A DNA stretch of 64,000 nt from Knoellia sinensis KCTC 19936 (GTDB lineage Bacteria; Actinomycetota; Actinomycetes; Actinomycetales; Dermatophilaceae). Positions within the stretch are counted from its first letter, which is position 1; the number at the start of each line of letters is the position of its first letter. Where the stretch lies: positions 1 through 64,000 of the forward strand of contig NZ_AVPJ01000005.1 in NCBI RefSeq assembly GCF_000768705.1. The letters are read 5' to 3'. Positions 1-9,045 of the stretch are shown here, piece by piece. The position numbers were made by a program, and so were the translations under genes. The notes beneath the pieces were generated by a model. It had not been told where the DNA came from. It made no database searches and saw only the letters and a list, made by a program, of their open reading frames with translations.

Positions 1-69
1 AGGAGAGCCGGAATTCGGTGAGTTCGGGACACAGCTGAGCGGACGGCAAACGCGGTTGCGCGCGGCACC

Positions 70-75
70 TAGGAT
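70..75 (+). promoter_or_regulatory. -10 box of metG, leaderless type
   Basis: TAGGAT lies six bases before the GTG start of metG, so transcription would begin at or next to the start codon. No Shine-Dalgarno sequence precedes the gene. Confidence 0.5.
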
Positions 76-81
76 TCACCA

Positions 82-1899
82 GTGACGAAAATCCTCAGCG
101 CTGTCGCCTGGCCCTACGCCAACGGTCCGCGCCACCTCGGCCACGTGGCCGGGTTCGGTGTGCCCTCCGACGTCTTCAGCCGCTACATGCGGATGGCCGG
201 GCACGACGTCCTCATGGTGAGCGGCAGCGACGAGCACGGCACGCCCATCCTCGTCCTCGCCGACAAGGACGGCGTCACCCCGCAGGAACTCGTCGACAAG
301 CACCACTCGACGATCGCGCACGAGCTCGCCGGCCTCGGCTGCTCCTACGACCTCTACACCCGCACGACGACCGCCAACCACTACTCCGTCGCGCAGGAGC
401 TGTTCCGCCAGGTCCACGCCAACGGCTACATGATCGAGCAGACGACCCGGGGCGCCATCAGCCCGAGCACCGGCCGCACCCTGCCCGACCGCTACATCGA
501 GGGCACGTGCCCCATCTGCGGTTACGCCGAGGCGCGCGGCGACCAGTGCGACAACTGCGGCAACCAGCTCGAGCCGACCGACCTCATCGACCCGAAGTCC
601 AAGATCAACGGCGAGACGCCCGAGTTCATCGAGACCCAGCACTTCTTCCTGGACCTGCCGGCGCTCGCCGACTCGCTGCGTGAATGGCTCGAGGGCCGCG
701 AGGCGAGCGGCACGTGGCGGCCCAACGTCATCAAGTTCAGCCTCAACATCCTCGACGACATCCGCCCGAGGGCCATGACCCGCGACATCGACTGGGGCAT
801 CCCGGTGCCGCTCGAGGGCTGGGAGGACCAGCCGGCCAAGCGCCTCTACGTCTGGTTCGACGCGGTCATCGGCTATCTCTCGGCGTCGATCGAGTGGGCC
901 CGCCGCATCGGCGAGCCCGAGCGCTGGCGCGAGTGGTGGGTCCAGGGCGCGGTCCCCGACGCTCAGGACTCGTACTACTTCATGGGCAAGGACAACATCA
1001 CCTTCCACTCGCAGATCTGGCCGGCAGAACTTCTTGCGTATGCCGGCCGTGGGACTCGCGGGGGAGAGCCCGGTCCGTTCGGGGTCCTCAACCTGCCGAC
1101 CGAGGTCGTGAGCAGTGAGTACCTCACGATGGAGGGCAAGCAGTTCAGCTCGAGCCGCGGTCACGTGATCTACATCCGCGACGTCCTCGAGCGCTACGGC
1201 CCCGACCCGATCCGCTACTTCATCTGCGCCGCCGGTCCCGAGAACCAGGACAGCAACTTCACCTGGGCCGAGTTCGTGCAGCGCAACAACTCCGAGCTCG
1301 TCGCGGGCTGGGGCAACCTCGTCAACCGCACCGGCGCCATGATCGCCAAGAACTTCGGCGAGATCCCGAAGCCGGGCACCCTCGAGCCGGTCGACGAGGC
1401 CGTCCGCGCTGCGACGCTCAAGGCCTTCGACACCGTCGGTGACCTCCTCGCCAACCAGCGCATCAAGGCGGCCATCAACGAGGCGATGCGGGCGGTCGGC
1501 GACGTCAACAAGTACGTCACCGACACCGAGCCGTTCAAGCTCAAGGGCGACGACCAGCGCGAGCGCCTCGCGACCGTGCTGCACACCCTCATCCAGTGCG
1601 TCAGCGACCTCAACACGATCCTCGCGCCGTTCCTCCCGCACGCGGCCAACCGGGTGCACGCGTTCATCGGCGGCGAGGGCGAGTTCATCCCGATGCCGCA
1701 CATCGAGGAGGTCAACGGGCTCGACGCGGGCGACAGGGACCGGACCTACCCGATCATCACCGGTGAATACAGTGCGACGCCCCGCTGGGAGTCCCGCCCC
1801 GTCACGGTCGGTGCACCCATCGCCAAGCCCACGGGAGTCTTCGTCAAGCTCGACGAGGCGGTCGTGGAGGAGGAGCTCGAGCGGCTCGAGCAGTCGTGA
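82..1899 (+). CDS. metG: Methionine-tRNA ligase
   Basis: Cytoplasmic class I aminoacyl-tRNA synthetase that charges tRNA-Met. The 605-residue product has the HIGH-type motif [11 protein letters not shown] at residues 11-21, the KMSKS-type element KQFSSSRG near residue 353, and a zinc knuckle of paired cysteines (CPICG and CDNCG) near residues 140-160. An anticodon-binding helical domain follows. It lacks the C-terminal tRNA-binding domain of the long MetG form, as is usual for short actinobacterial enzymes. The GTG at 82 fits the first conserved residues ([14 protein letters not shown]) and the -10 box six bases upstream. It overlaps tatD by four bases, so the two are probably co-transcribed. 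Confidence 0.97.
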   Translation: MTKILSAVAWPYANGPRHLGHVAGFGVPSDVFSRYMRMAGHDVLMVSGSDEHGTPILVLADKDGVTPQELVDKHHSTIAHELAGLGCSYDLYTRTTTANHYSVAQELFRQVHANGYMIEQTTRGAISPSTGRTLPDRYIEGTCPICGYAEARGDQCDNCGNQLEPTDLIDPKSKINGETPEFIETQHFFLDLPALADSLREWLEGREASGTWRPNVIKFSLNILDDIRPRAMTRDIDWGIPVPLEGWEDQPAKRLYVWFDAVIGYLSASIEWARRIGEPERWREWWVQGAVPDAQDSYYFMGKDNITFHSQIWPAELLAYAGRGTRGGEPGPFGVLNLPTEVVSSEYLTMEGKQFSSSRGHVIYIRDVLERYGPDPIRYFICAAGPENQDSNFTWAEFVQRNNSELVAGWGNLVNRTGAMIAKNFGEIPKPGTLEPVDEAVRAATLKAFDTVGDLLANQRIKAAINEAMRAVGDVNKYVTDTEPFKLKGDDQRERLATVLHTLIQCVSDLNTILAPFLPHAANRVHAFIGGEGEFIPMPHIEEVNGLDAGDRDRTYPIITGEYSATPRWESRPVTVGAPIAKPTGVFVKLDEAVVEEELERLEQS

Positions 1900-2753
1900 C
1901 GCACTCCAACTCCAGCACCACGAGCCGCATGGTCGTCCCCGACCTGCCGGACGCGCTGCCGATAGCTGTCGTCGACAACCACACTCACCTCGACATCGAG
2001 CGTGAAGGCGTGGCCGTCGACGTCGCGGACCTGCTGGCCCGCGCCAAGGCGGTGGGCGTCGACCGGGTGGTCCAGATCGGTTGTGACCTCCCGGCAGCGC
2101 GCCAGACCGTTGAGATGATCGACACGTATGCCGCGATGCTGGGTGGCGTTGCTCTCCACCCGAACGAGGTGCCCGGGTTGGCGGCGAGCGGGAGTCTCGA
2201 CGCGGCATACGAAGAAATCGAGGAACTCGCGCAGCACCCCAGGGTGAGGGTCGTGGGGGAGACGGGTCTCGACTACTTCCGCACGGGTCCCGAGGGGCGC
2301 GACGTCCAGCACGAAAGCTTCCGCTGGCACATCGACCTGGCCAAGCGGCTCGACAAGGCGTTGCAGATCCATGATCGTGACGCCCACGCCGACGTCATGC
2401 GCATCCTCGAAGAGGAGGGTGCGCCGAATTCGACTGTGCTGCACTGCTTTTCGGGCGATCTCACCATGGCACAGGAGTGTGCGGAGCGGGGCTACTACCT
2501 GTCGTTCGCGGGGACGGTGACGTTCAAGAACGCCCATGGTCTCCGGGACGCACTCTCGGTCACGCCGCTCGACCGGCTGCTCGTCGAGACCGACGCGCCC
2601 TACCTCACGCCGCACCCCCACCGGGGCGCCGTCAACGCGCCTCACCTCGTGCCACTGACGGTCCGGGCCATGGCCGCCACCCTCGGGGTCGCGGTGCCCA
2701 CGCTGTGCGAGGCGCTGTCGGAGAACTCGGAGCGCGTCTACGGCCCCTGGTGA
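1896..2753 (+). CDS. tatD: TatD family metal-dependent hydrolase/DNase
   Basis: A 285-residue TIM-barrel amidohydrolase of the TatD family, whose members are metal-dependent 3'-5' exonucleases and deoxyribonucleases. Visible family motifs are DNHTHLD (metal ligands, near residue 28), GETGLDYF, a QIHDRDAH segment, HCFSGD and [14 protein letters not shown] near the C-terminus. The GTG start overlaps the metG stop (GTGA), which indicates translational coupling. metG-tatD-rpf-rsmA is a standard actinobacterial order. The physiological substrate is not evident from sequence. Confidence 0.93.
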   Translation: MTHSNSSTTSRMVVPDLPDALPIAVVDNHTHLDIEREGVAVDVADLLARAKAVGVDRVVQIGCDLPAARQTVEMIDTYAAMLGGVALHPNEVPGLAASGSLDAAYEEIEELAQHPRVRVVGETGLDYFRTGPEGRDVQHESFRWHIDLAKRLDKALQIHDRDAHADVMRILEEEGAPNSTVLHCFSGDLTMAQECAERGYYLSFAGTVTFKNAHGLRDALSVTPLDRLLVETDAPYLTPHPHRGAVNAPHLVPLTVRAMAATLGVAVPTLCEALSENSERVYGPW

Positions 2754-2990
2754 CACCCGTGGGCCAGGTCACCGTTATCAAAATTTGACCTTTGCAGGGA
2801 TTGACGTCATGGTGGATGGGTTGGCCGGAGCTGGGCTCCGGGCGAAGACAGGGGCGAGGACGCCGGTATTCACACCGTGCGCACCTCGCTCTCCTGTTGC
2901 CGGGACTCCTCCCCTGTGGAGCCCCGCGGTCCACCCCTGAAGGACTGTCGCCCGCCCCGGTGTCCGGAGAGTTCGATCATCGGAGCACTC
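2754..2990 (+). promoter_or_regulatory. Leader/intergenic region upstream of rpf
   Basis: About 237 bases between tatD and the chosen rpf start. It holds a comparatively A/T-rich patch near 2778-2790 and two TTGAC-type hexamers (2788 and 2802). Past about 2820 it is G/C-rich with the potential hairpin CCGGAGCT/GGGCTCCGG. I looked for the ydaO (c-di-AMP) riboswitch common before actinobacterial rpf genes and did not find its conserved core. It is probably a 5' untranslated leader. Confidence 0.35.
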
Positions 2991-4157
2991 TTGATTTCAC
3001 GTCCCCTGCGCCTTGCAGCCCAAGGTGCTGCCGCAGTCACCGTGGCCGCCGGATCCTTCGGTGTGGCCCACCTCGACAAGGCAGTCGCCGTGACGGAGGA
3101 CGGCAAGTCCACCTCGCTGCACGTCTTCGGCTCGACCGTCGGTGACGCCCTCGCCAAGAAGGGCATCAAGCTCGGCCAGCACGACGAGGTCACCCCCTCC
3201 GTTGGCAGCGAGATCAACGACGGCGACACCATCACGGTCCGCTACGGGCGCAAGCTCACGGTGACGGTCGACGGTGTCAAGAAGGAGCACTGGACGACGG
3301 CCACGACCGTCGACGCCGCGCTCCGCGACCTCAACATCCGCGCAGGCAGCAATGCCAAGCTGTCCGCCTCGCGCTCGCAGTCGATCGGCCGCCAGGGTCT
3401 GTCCCTCGCGCTGACCACCCCCAAGACGATCACTGTCTCGGTGGACAAGAAGAAGCTCTCCCACGACACGACCGCGGCCACCGTTGCGGACGCGCTTCGT
3501 GAGCTCGGCGTCAAGCACGACGCTGACGACAAGATCACCCCTGCCCCCACCACGCCGCTCAAGGCCGGCCTTGCGGTCGCCGTCCAGCGCGTCGGCAGCG
3601 GCCTCTCGACGTCGACCCAGTCGATCCCGTTCTCCACGGTGACCAAGAAGGACGCGAACCTCCTCGAGGGCACGCGCAAGGTCATCACCGAGGGCAAGAA
3701 GGGCTCGCGCACCGTCACCGTGCGTCGCACGACCATCGACGGCAAGCTCATCACCGTCCGCCCGGTCACCAGCAAGGTGACGGCCCAGCCGGTCGCGCAG
3801 GTCGTGGCCGTCGGCACGAAGCCCAAGCCGGCCGCGCCGAAGCCGTCCACGTCGTCGTCTTCGTCGTCGAGCAGCCGCCCGTCGGCGGGCAACACCTCCG
3901 GCGCCGGCATCAACCTCGCCAACGCCGCGATGTGGGACCGCATCGCCCAGTGCGAGTCCACCGGTCGCTGGAACATCAACACCGGCAACGGCTACTACGG
4001 CGGTCTGCAGTTCGACATCCAGACCTGGCTGAGCGAAAACGGCGACGACTTCGCGCCGCGGGCTGACCTGGCCACGCGTGCGGAGCAGATCACCGTCGCG
4101 AACCGCGTCTACGCCAAGCGCGGTCTGCAGCCCTGGGGCTGCCGTCACGCCGCCTGA
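2991..4157 (+). CDS. rpfB: Resuscitation-promoting factor (DUF348-G5-Rpf)
   Basis: Secreted or membrane-anchored peptidoglycan hydrolase of the RpfB/YabE type that acts on the wall during regrowth. Order in the 388-residue product: N-terminal hydrophobic signal/anchor, repeated DUF348 modules (about 30-210), a G5 domain (about 215-285), a Ser/Pro-rich linker, and a C-terminal Rpf transglycosylase-like core from about residue 313. The core has AQCESTGRWNINTGNGYYGG with the catalytic Glu after Cys, and WGCRH with the second disulphide cysteine. TTG at 2991 is preferred because GGAG lies five bases upstream and the signal sequence then begins directly. The upstream in-frame GTG at 2877 would add 38 non-conserved residues. 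Confidence 0.9.
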   Translation: MISRPLRLAAQGAAAVTVAAGSFGVAHLDKAVAVTEDGKSTSLHVFGSTVGDALAKKGIKLGQHDEVTPSVGSEINDGDTITVRYGRKLTVTVDGVKKEHWTTATTVDAALRDLNIRAGSNAKLSASRSQSIGRQGLSLALTTPKTITVSVDKKKLSHDTTAATVADALRELGVKHDADDKITPAPTTPLKAGLAVAVQRVGSGLSTSTQSIPFSTVTKKDANLLEGTRKVITEGKKGSRTVTVRRTTIDGKLITVRPVTSKVTAQPVAQVVAVGTKPKPAAPKPSTSSSSSSSSRPSAGNTSGAGINLANAAMWDRIAQCESTGRWNINTGNGYYGGLQFDIQTWLSENGDDFAPRADLATRAEQITVANRVYAKRGLQPWGCRHAA

Positions 4158-4195
4158 GCCTGACCCATCGCGTCGCCCTGACGGCGCACACCCTC

Positions 4196-4233
4196 GAGGC
4201 CGTGCCTCCCACTCCGGTGGGGAGCACGGCCTC
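4196..4233. terminator. Bidirectional terminator between rpf and tetR
   Basis: A near-perfect stem with arms at 4196-4212 and 4217-4233 (GAGGCCGTGC then a C/G-rich part) and a TCCG loop, placed between the convergent rpf and tetR genes. There is no long U tract, as is common in actinobacteria. Confidence 0.75.
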
Positions 4234-4239
4234 GTGCTG

Positions 4240-4986
4240 TCACGTCCGCTTGCGCGCGGACAGGCCCTCGATGAGGAGGTCGAGGCCGAGCTCGTACTCG
4301 TAGCCCACGCCCGCCTCGTGGTCCTCCCCCGGGGGGCCACCGACGTAGCCGCCCGAGAGGATGAGCGGGGCTGCGAACGGTAGCCGCTCGGGGGTGATGA
4401 CCGATCCCAGCTCCGCCATCGCCTGGGGTCCGAACTCGAGGTCCTCCTGCCCGGCGAGGTCTCGTTCGAGAGCTGCGAAGGATGACACGTAGGAGCTGAC
4501 GATGAGGATGATCGAGATGCGATCCCGGTCGTCGAGCTCGAGGGGTGCGAGAACCTGCAGCCCTTGGTCGACCAGGGCCACGGACGCCGGCATGAGGACC
4601 GAGGTGGGGCCCCGCCGGATGTCGAGAAGCCAGGGGTGGGCGGCATACATTTCGCGCAACGAACCCGCCCATTCGCGCAGGCCCGCCTTCCAGTCGTCGT
4701 GCCCGGCCGGCGCCTCGGGGAGGATCGTCTCCGATCCGACCATGAGCATGAAGAGCTCGTCCTTGTTGGCGACGTAGCGATAGAGCGACATCGTCGTGAA
4801 GCCGAGCGACTCGGCGAGTCGCTGCATCGTGACCCCGCTCAGCCCCTGCTCGTCGGCGATCTCGATCGCCTTGGCGACGATCTTCTCGTGGCTCATGCCC
4901 CGCCGTGGTCCGCTCTGCGGCTGCGCGTGGGTGCCCCACGCGATCGCGACTGCGCGTGGCAGTCCGCTCTCGGTCACCTCACCCAT
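4240..4986 (-). CDS. TetR family transcriptional regulator
   Basis: A 248-residue repressor-type regulator. The N-terminal helix-turn-helix reads GVTMQRLAESLGFTTMSLYR, followed by the YVANKDEL segment typical of TetR proteins; the C-terminal ligand-binding part is variable. The ATG at 4986 is chosen over an upstream start at 5046 because the extra 20 residues would run through the intergenic operator region. It is divergent from the ABC transporter genes at 5054, with about 67 bases between them, so it very probably represses that pump and itself. The ligand is unknown. A GTATGCC word lies just upstream. Confidence 0.88.
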   Translation of the reverse strand: MGEVTESGLPRAVAIAWGTHAQPQSGPRRGMSHEKIVAKAIEIADEQGLSGVTMQRLAESLGFTTMSLYRYVANKDELFMLMVGSETILPEAPAGHDDWKAGLREWAGSLREMYAAHPWLLDIRRGPTSVLMPASVALVDQGLQVLAPLELDDRDRISIILIVSSYVSSFAALERDLAGQEDLEFGPQAMAELGSVITPERLPFAAPLILSGGYVGGPPGEDHEAGVGYEYELGLDLLIEGLSARKRT

Positions 4987-5065
4987 GCGAGCACTGTATG
5001 CCGTCCGCTCACCAACTGTGTACAACGCACTCTGTGTATGCCACACTCAGTATATGACGTACACA
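4987..5065. promoter_or_regulatory. Divergent promoter/operator, tetR-ABC
   Basis: This short region has two direct repeats, CACTCTGTGTATG at 5028-5040 and CACTCAGTATATG at 5044-5056, and an inverted pair TGTGTAC (5017-5023) / GTACACA (5059-5065). It is more A/T-rich than its surroundings. The position between tetR and the pump genes fits TetR operators. The exact half-sites are inference. Confidence 0.5.
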
Positions 5066-6028
5066 AAGTCACCTGTGATCGAGCTCGAAGCAGTGGGCAA
5101 GCGCTACGGCGACGCGCACGTCCTGCGCGAGCTCGACCTTCGCCTTCCGGCGGGCGTCCACGCGCTCCTTGGCCCCAACGGGGCCGGCAAGACCACCATC
5201 GTCAACATCCTCACGACCCTCATCCGCCACGACAGTGGCACCGTGCGCGTCCTCGGACTCGACCCGGCGACGGAGGCGCACGCGATCCGTCCGCGGATCA
5301 GCGTGACCGGCCAGTTCGCTGCCGTCGACGAGGTCCTCACGAGCCACGAGAACCTCGTGATGATGGGCCGACTCCTGGGGCTGTCTGCGCGAGCCGCTCG
5401 GGCGAGGGCGCAGGAACTCCTCGCCCGGTTCGACCTCGAGGAGGCTGGCGGCCGCCCGGTGAGCACGTATTCCGGTGGCATGAAACGTCGGCTCGACCTG
5501 GCCGTCAGCCTCATCTGGCCTCCCGAAGTCCTCTTCCTCGACGAGCCCACGACCGGTCTCGACACCCGCAGTCGCCGAGTCCTCTGGGACCAGATCCGCG
5601 AACTCGCGCGCGAGGGCACGACGGTGTTCCTCACGACGCAGTACCTCGAGGAGGCCGACGAGCTCGCCGAGCAGATCGCAGTCCTCGACCATGGCCGGAT
5701 CGTCGCCCAGGGCAGCGCGGCCCATCTCAAGAGCCTCGTCGGCGCGGAGGTGTTGAGGGTGAGCAACGAGTCGGGCGACGTCGTCCGCGAACTGCCCACG
5801 GACGGTTCGGCCGGGGCGCTGGCCCGGGCTAGCGCCGAGGTCGCAGCCACCGATCCTCGCCTCCGTGTCGAGCTGCACCGCCCCACCCTCGACGACGCCT
5901 TCCTCAAGCTCACCGGTCATGCGGCGACGCCCGAGCGCGACGACGAGCAGGGCGCCGGCGATGACCGCGATGCCACGCCCGCCCGCGAGTTGAGCCGCGA
6001 GTTCAACGGAACGGGGGCCTCCCGATGA
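5054..6028 (+). CDS. ABC transporter ATP-binding protein, DrrA-type
   Basis: A 324-residue cytoplasmic ATPase of an ABC-2 drug or lipid exporter of the DrrA/daunorubicin type. Visible motifs: Walker A GPNGAGKTT near residue 40, signature YSGGMKRR near residue 139, Walker B VLFLDEPTTGLD, and the switch region TQYLEEADELAEQ. A C-terminal regulatory extension of about 100 residues is typical. ATG at 5054 lacks a Shine-Dalgarno sequence and is likely leaderless; GTG 5075 is an alternative. The stop overlaps the start of the permease (ATGA at 6025). It is paired with the divergent TetR gene. A second ATPase of the same type begins at 63099. Confidence 0.92.
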   Translation: MTYTKSPVIELEAVGKRYGDAHVLRELDLRLPAGVHALLGPNGAGKTTIVNILTTLIRHDSGTVRVLGLDPATEAHAIRPRISVTGQFAAVDEVLTSHENLVMMGRLLGLSARAARARAQELLARFDLEEAGGRPVSTYSGGMKRRLDLAVSLIWPPEVLFLDEPTTGLDTRSRRVLWDQIRELAREGTTVFLTTQYLEEADELAEQIAVLDHGRIVAQGSAAHLKSLVGAEVLRVSNESGDVVRELPTDGSAGALARASAEVAATDPRLRVELHRPTLDDAFLKLTGHAATPERDDEQGAGDDRDATPARELSREFNGTGASR

Positions 6029-6797
6029 CTGCTGCACCAGGAACCGGCGTCCTCACGCGTCGCGCGTCTTCGTCGGCCGCGCGACCCGGCACAGCATTCG
6101 CGACGTCGAGTCACTCCTCATGGCGGTGATCCTGCCGCTCATGCTCATGCTGATCTTCGTCTACGTCTTCGGTGGGGCGATCTCGCCGTCGGGGGCGTAC
6201 CTCGACTACGTCGTCCCCGGCATCGTCCTGACTGCCGCCGGCTTCGGCGCGGGCTCGACCGCCGTCGGCGTCAGCCGGGACATGACGACCGGCACGATCA
6301 ACCGACTGCGCACGATGCCCGTCCCGAGCGCCACCGTGCTCGTGGGGCACACGGTCGCCAGCCTGGGCCGCAACCTCCTCGCGACAGTGGTGGTGCTCCT
6401 CGCCGCCGTCGTCATCGGATACCGCCCGTCGGCCGGCGTCCTCGGCTGGTTGGGGGTCTTCGCCCTCCTCGGCCTCTACATCCTCGCCATCACGTCAGTC
6501 TTCGCGATGCTGGGACTCGTCGCGCGCTCACCCGAGGCGGCCACCGGCTATGGGTTCGGCCTGCTGTTCCTGCCCTATGCGTCGAGTGCGTTCGTGCCGG
6601 TCGAGACGATGCCCGGGTGGCTGCGCGGGTTCGCCGAGCACCAACCGATCACGCCGGTGATCGAGTCCTCGCGCGCACTGCTCATGGGGCAGTCGCCGGG
6701 CAGCGACGCCGTCGTCGCCGTCCTCTGGTGCGTCGGCATCATCGCGGTGGCCGCGGCACTCACGGCCTACGTCTTCCCCCGAAGAGTGGCTCGCTGA
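6025..6797 (+). pseudogene. ABC-2 permease, apparent frameshift near its start
   Basis: The natural start ATG at 6025 overlaps the ATPase stop, but its frame reaches TGA after about 34 codons. From about 6063 the next frame encodes the expected permease: [20 protein letters not shown], then [19 protein letters not shown] and five more hydrophobic segments to 6797. No usable start codon lies upstream in that frame before ATG 6120. An extra CG (or GC) in the run CGTCGCGCGTC at about 6058-6067 explains the break. An internal start at 6120 would give 225 residues without the N-terminal cytoplasmic segment. It could be a real lesion, a sequencing error or, less likely, recoding. Confidence 0.75.
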
Positions 6798-6852
6798 CGA
6801 CACGACACCGCGACAGCCACCCTGCGAGCCTCGGGCGCCCGTCCGCGGGTCG

Positions 6853-6858
6853 TAGGGT
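6853..6858 (+). promoter_or_regulatory. -10 box of rsmA, leaderless type
   Basis: TAGGGT ends seven bases before the ATG at 6866. The spacing suggests a leaderless transcript separate from the efflux genes upstream. Confidence 0.5.
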
Positions 6859-6865
6859 AGCGGCC

Positions 6866-7723
6866 ATGTCGACGTCTGGGCTCCTCGGTGCCGCGCAGAT
6901 CCGCGAACTCGCCGCCCGTTTCGGCATCCGACCGACGAAGACGTGGGGTCAGAACTTCGTCATCGACGGCAACACGGTCGAGCGCATCGTCCGCGTCGCT
7001 GGAGTGGGTGAGGGTGACGTGGTCGTCGAGGTCGGGCCGGGCCTCGGCTCGCTCACCCTCGCGCTGCTCCCCGTGGCCAAGCACGTCACCGTCGTCGAGG
7101 TCGACCCCGTCCTGGCAGGAGCCCTCCCGGAGACCGTCGAGACCGTCGCGCCCGACGTCGCGGACCGCCTCACCGTCGTCCACGCCGACGCGCTGCGCGT
7201 CGAGGACCTCCCCGGTGACCCGCCAACGGCACTCGTCGCCAACCTGCCCTACAACGTCTCCGTTCCCGTCGTCCTGAACTTTCTCGAGCGCTTCCCGACC
7301 ATCGAGCGAATCCTCGTCATGGTGCAGCTCGAGGTCGCCGAGCGCCTCGCCGCGAAGCCGGGGTCGAAGGTCTATGGCGTCCCGAGCGTCAAGGCCGCCT
7401 GGTACGCCGATGTCTCCCTCGCGGGCAACGTCAGCCGCTCGGTCTTTTGGCCGGTGCCCAACGTCGACTCGGGGCTCGTCAAGTTCGTACGCCGAGAGCC
7501 GCCACAGGCGACCACCTCACGTGAAGACGTCTTCGCCTGCATCGACGCCGCCTTCGCGCAGCGCCGCAAGACGCTCCGGGCGGCTCTCGCGTCGTGGGCC
7601 GGTTCGCCCCAGGCTGCCGAGGCCGCGCTCGTCGCGGCGGGCCTCGATCCACGCACCCGCGGCGAGCAGCTGGACGTGCACCAGTTCGCCGCGATCGCCA
7701 GCGCTCACCGCCGAAGTCAGTGA
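6866..7723 (+). CDS. rsmA: 16S rRNA (A1518/A1519) dimethyltransferase
   Basis: RsmA/KsgA dimethylates two adjacent adenines near the 3' end of 16S rRNA with SAM during small-subunit maturation. The 285-residue product has [12 protein letters not shown] at the N-terminus, the SAM-binding motif [12 protein letters not shown] near residue 55, the catalytic NLPYNVS motif, and a C-terminal helical domain with [12 protein letters not shown] at 6866 places the start just before the conserved [11 protein letters not shown] segment; an in-frame start at 6617 would be inside the permease gene. The usual neighbour ispE is separated here by about 2.4 kb of accessory genes. Confidence 0.96.
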   Translation: MSTSGLLGAAQIRELAARFGIRPTKTWGQNFVIDGNTVERIVRVAGVGEGDVVVEVGPGLGSLTLALLPVAKHVTVVEVDPVLAGALPETVETVAPDVADRLTVVHADALRVEDLPGDPPTALVANLPYNVSVPVVLNFLERFPTIERILVMVQLEVAERLAAKPGSKVYGVPSVKAAWYADVSLAGNVSRSVFWPVPNVDSGLVKFVRREPPQATTSREDVFACIDAAFAQRRKTLRAALASWAGSPQAAEAALVAAGLDPRTRGEQLDVHQFAAIASAHRRSQ

Positions 7724-7839
7724 TCGGCAGGCACAAACAGGGTCGCTAACCGTCCTGCAACTCACGAAGCTGATCAACCGGAATCAATCTGTCCAAGACA
7801 GGTTGACAACTTCCGTCAACCACGTTTGCGAACGGCAGA

Positions 7840-7855
7840 GTGGTTCGCGAACCAC
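7840..7855. promoter_or_regulatory. 16-bp perfect palindrome upstream of metalloprotease
   Basis: GTGGTTCGCGAACCAC is a perfect palindrome about 80-95 bases before the metalloprotease gene. A degenerate copy of one half (AACCACGTTTGCGAAC) lies at about 7818-7833. It could be an operator; no regulator gene is adjacent. Confidence 0.35.
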
Positions 7856-7935
7856 CGGCACCGACTCGACGGTGCTCGCCTGATTCGTCGCGCCATCAGG
7901 TCCTCACGCGAGTGGAGGATGTGCTTGACTCAGGC

Positions 7936-8511
7936 ATGTCTGGTCGATGCAAGGTGCCGGTCGCCGTCGTCGCTGGAACAATCGTCGGGGTGGGCGGGTC
8001 CCAAGTGGCGTTCGCGTATGAACTCTTTGACGGCTGCCATTACGTCACACCGACACTCAAATGGAAGCCGGCTCTCAAGAGCCAAACTTACCTAGATGAG
8101 GCTCAAGCGACTGCGTGGGCGTGGACTTCGACCTCAACGCCAATCTCATTAACCCAGGCGTCATCGGGTGCAAACGTCACCTTGGCCAGTGGGAACTGGG
8201 GGTCCACGGAGCACGACGGCTATATGCGGATGAACGATGGAGGGCCTTGGTACTGCGGCGCTTCTGGTCACTGGGATCAGGGAACGATCGCCTGGTTGAA
8301 CACCTACTACACGGACGGATATTCGTCGACCAAGAAGAAGTCCGTGTGGGTGCATGAGGTCGGACATTCTTTGGGCTTGGCCCATTCCGGCGAGGGGGCA
8401 GCCTGCAGTGTTATTCCCATCATGGCCCCCGAAACCTCGGATCGATACGGCCGTTGCAGCAAGAGCACTCCGCAGACGGATGACGTCAACGGGATCAATT
8501 TCCTGTACTAG
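7936..8511 (+). CDS. Secreted matrixin-like zinc metalloprotease
   Basis: About 191 residues with an N-terminal signal-like stretch (residues 6-27) and a metzincin zinc site HEVGHSLGLAH at about residues 140-150, followed by a Met-turn candidate IPIMAPE near residue 162. This matches M10-type matrixin-like peptidases, so a secreted zinc endopeptidase is likely. No separate pro-domain or cell-wall anchor is seen. Four cysteines in the mature part could form disulphides. The start is uncertain: ATG 7936 is taken, but GTG 7921 is also in frame, with GGAGG only two bases before it. Base use is visibly less G/C-rich than in neighbouring genes, suggesting acquisition. Substrate unknown. Confidence 0.78.
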   Translation: MSGRCKVPVAVVAGTIVGVGGSQVAFAYELFDGCHYVTPTLKWKPALKSQTYLDEAQATAWAWTSTSTPISLTQASSGANVTLASGNWGSTEHDGYMRMNDGGPWYCGASGHWDQGTIAWLNTYYTDGYSSTKKKSVWVHEVGHSLGLAHSGEGAACSVIPIMAPETSDRYGRCSKSTPQTDDVNGINFLY

Positions 8512-8529
8512 CCGCGATCGGAGGATCAA

Positions 8530-9045
8530 GTGAAGAGACTCATCCTGATTGCCGGGGTTGTGGCGGTGACGGCTTTTATGCTCACGTGGTTCGTGCGTCC
8601 GCCGGCTGACGACACCGCGACTGGAAGTCGCGTATCTGCTCCCAAGGACATCGAGGCCCTGAGTGCAGGGAGCGCTGTGGTGGTGATCGCGCGACCACAG
8701 GGGGAGCCCCGAGTCGAGACGGTTTTCAATTCCCCATTCATGGTTCAGGAGTTCGCCGTCACTGAACGTTGGAAGGGTGACCCGCCTGCAACGCTGGCGG
8801 TACGAATGGAGGGGAGTCCGGCTGACAACAAGGATGTTTCTCCCCAGAGGGAGTACGTGCTCTACCTCAACCCGTTCGAGTTCGAACGCGGAGTCTCGAC
8901 CGGTCAGTGGTGGATCAGTGGAGCCGGGGTCGATGGAATCTTCGTCGTGGACGGCGACAGCGCGCTTCGGATCAGGCACGATCCGGCATCCCCGATCAAG
9001 GAGCGGCAGTCGATCCCCTCGCTCAGGGCCGCCGTGGGCGGCTAA
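8530..9045 (+). CDS. Exported or membrane-anchored protein, unknown
   Basis: A 171-residue protein with one N-terminal hydrophobic segment (about residues 3-21) and a soluble outside domain of mixed strands; no lipobox or catalytic motif is recognised. GGAGG six bases before the GTG start supports translation from 8530. It begins 18 bases after the metalloprotease stop, so the two are likely one transcription unit. It could be an inhibitor, chaperone or partner of the protease, but nothing in the sequence proves this. Its stop overlaps the stop of the convergent epimerase gene by four bases. Confidence 0.7.
   Translation: MKRLILIAGVVAVTAFMLTWFVRPPADDTATGSRVSAPKDIEALSAGSAVVVIARPQGEPRVETVFNSPFMVQEFAVTERWKGDPPATLAVRMEGSPADNKDVSPQREYVLYLNPFEFERGVSTGQWWISGAGVDGIFVVDGDSALRIRHDPASPIKERQSIPSLRAAVGG

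Noticed and set aside
76-2208. Long antisense open frames such as 76-2208, 27261-29966 and 48422-51337 on the minus strand
   Set aside because: They mirror well-supported genes on the other strand, have Arg/Val/Asp-rich shadow composition and no domains. G/C-rich codon bias keeps such frames open.
2754-2990. ydaO (c-di-AMP) riboswitch before rpf
   Set aside because: The conserved core expected for this RNA before actinobacterial rpf genes is not visible.
2877-2990. GTG 2877 as the rpf start
   Set aside because: It adds 38 unconserved residues before the signal sequence; TTG 2991 has a ribosome site at proper spacing.
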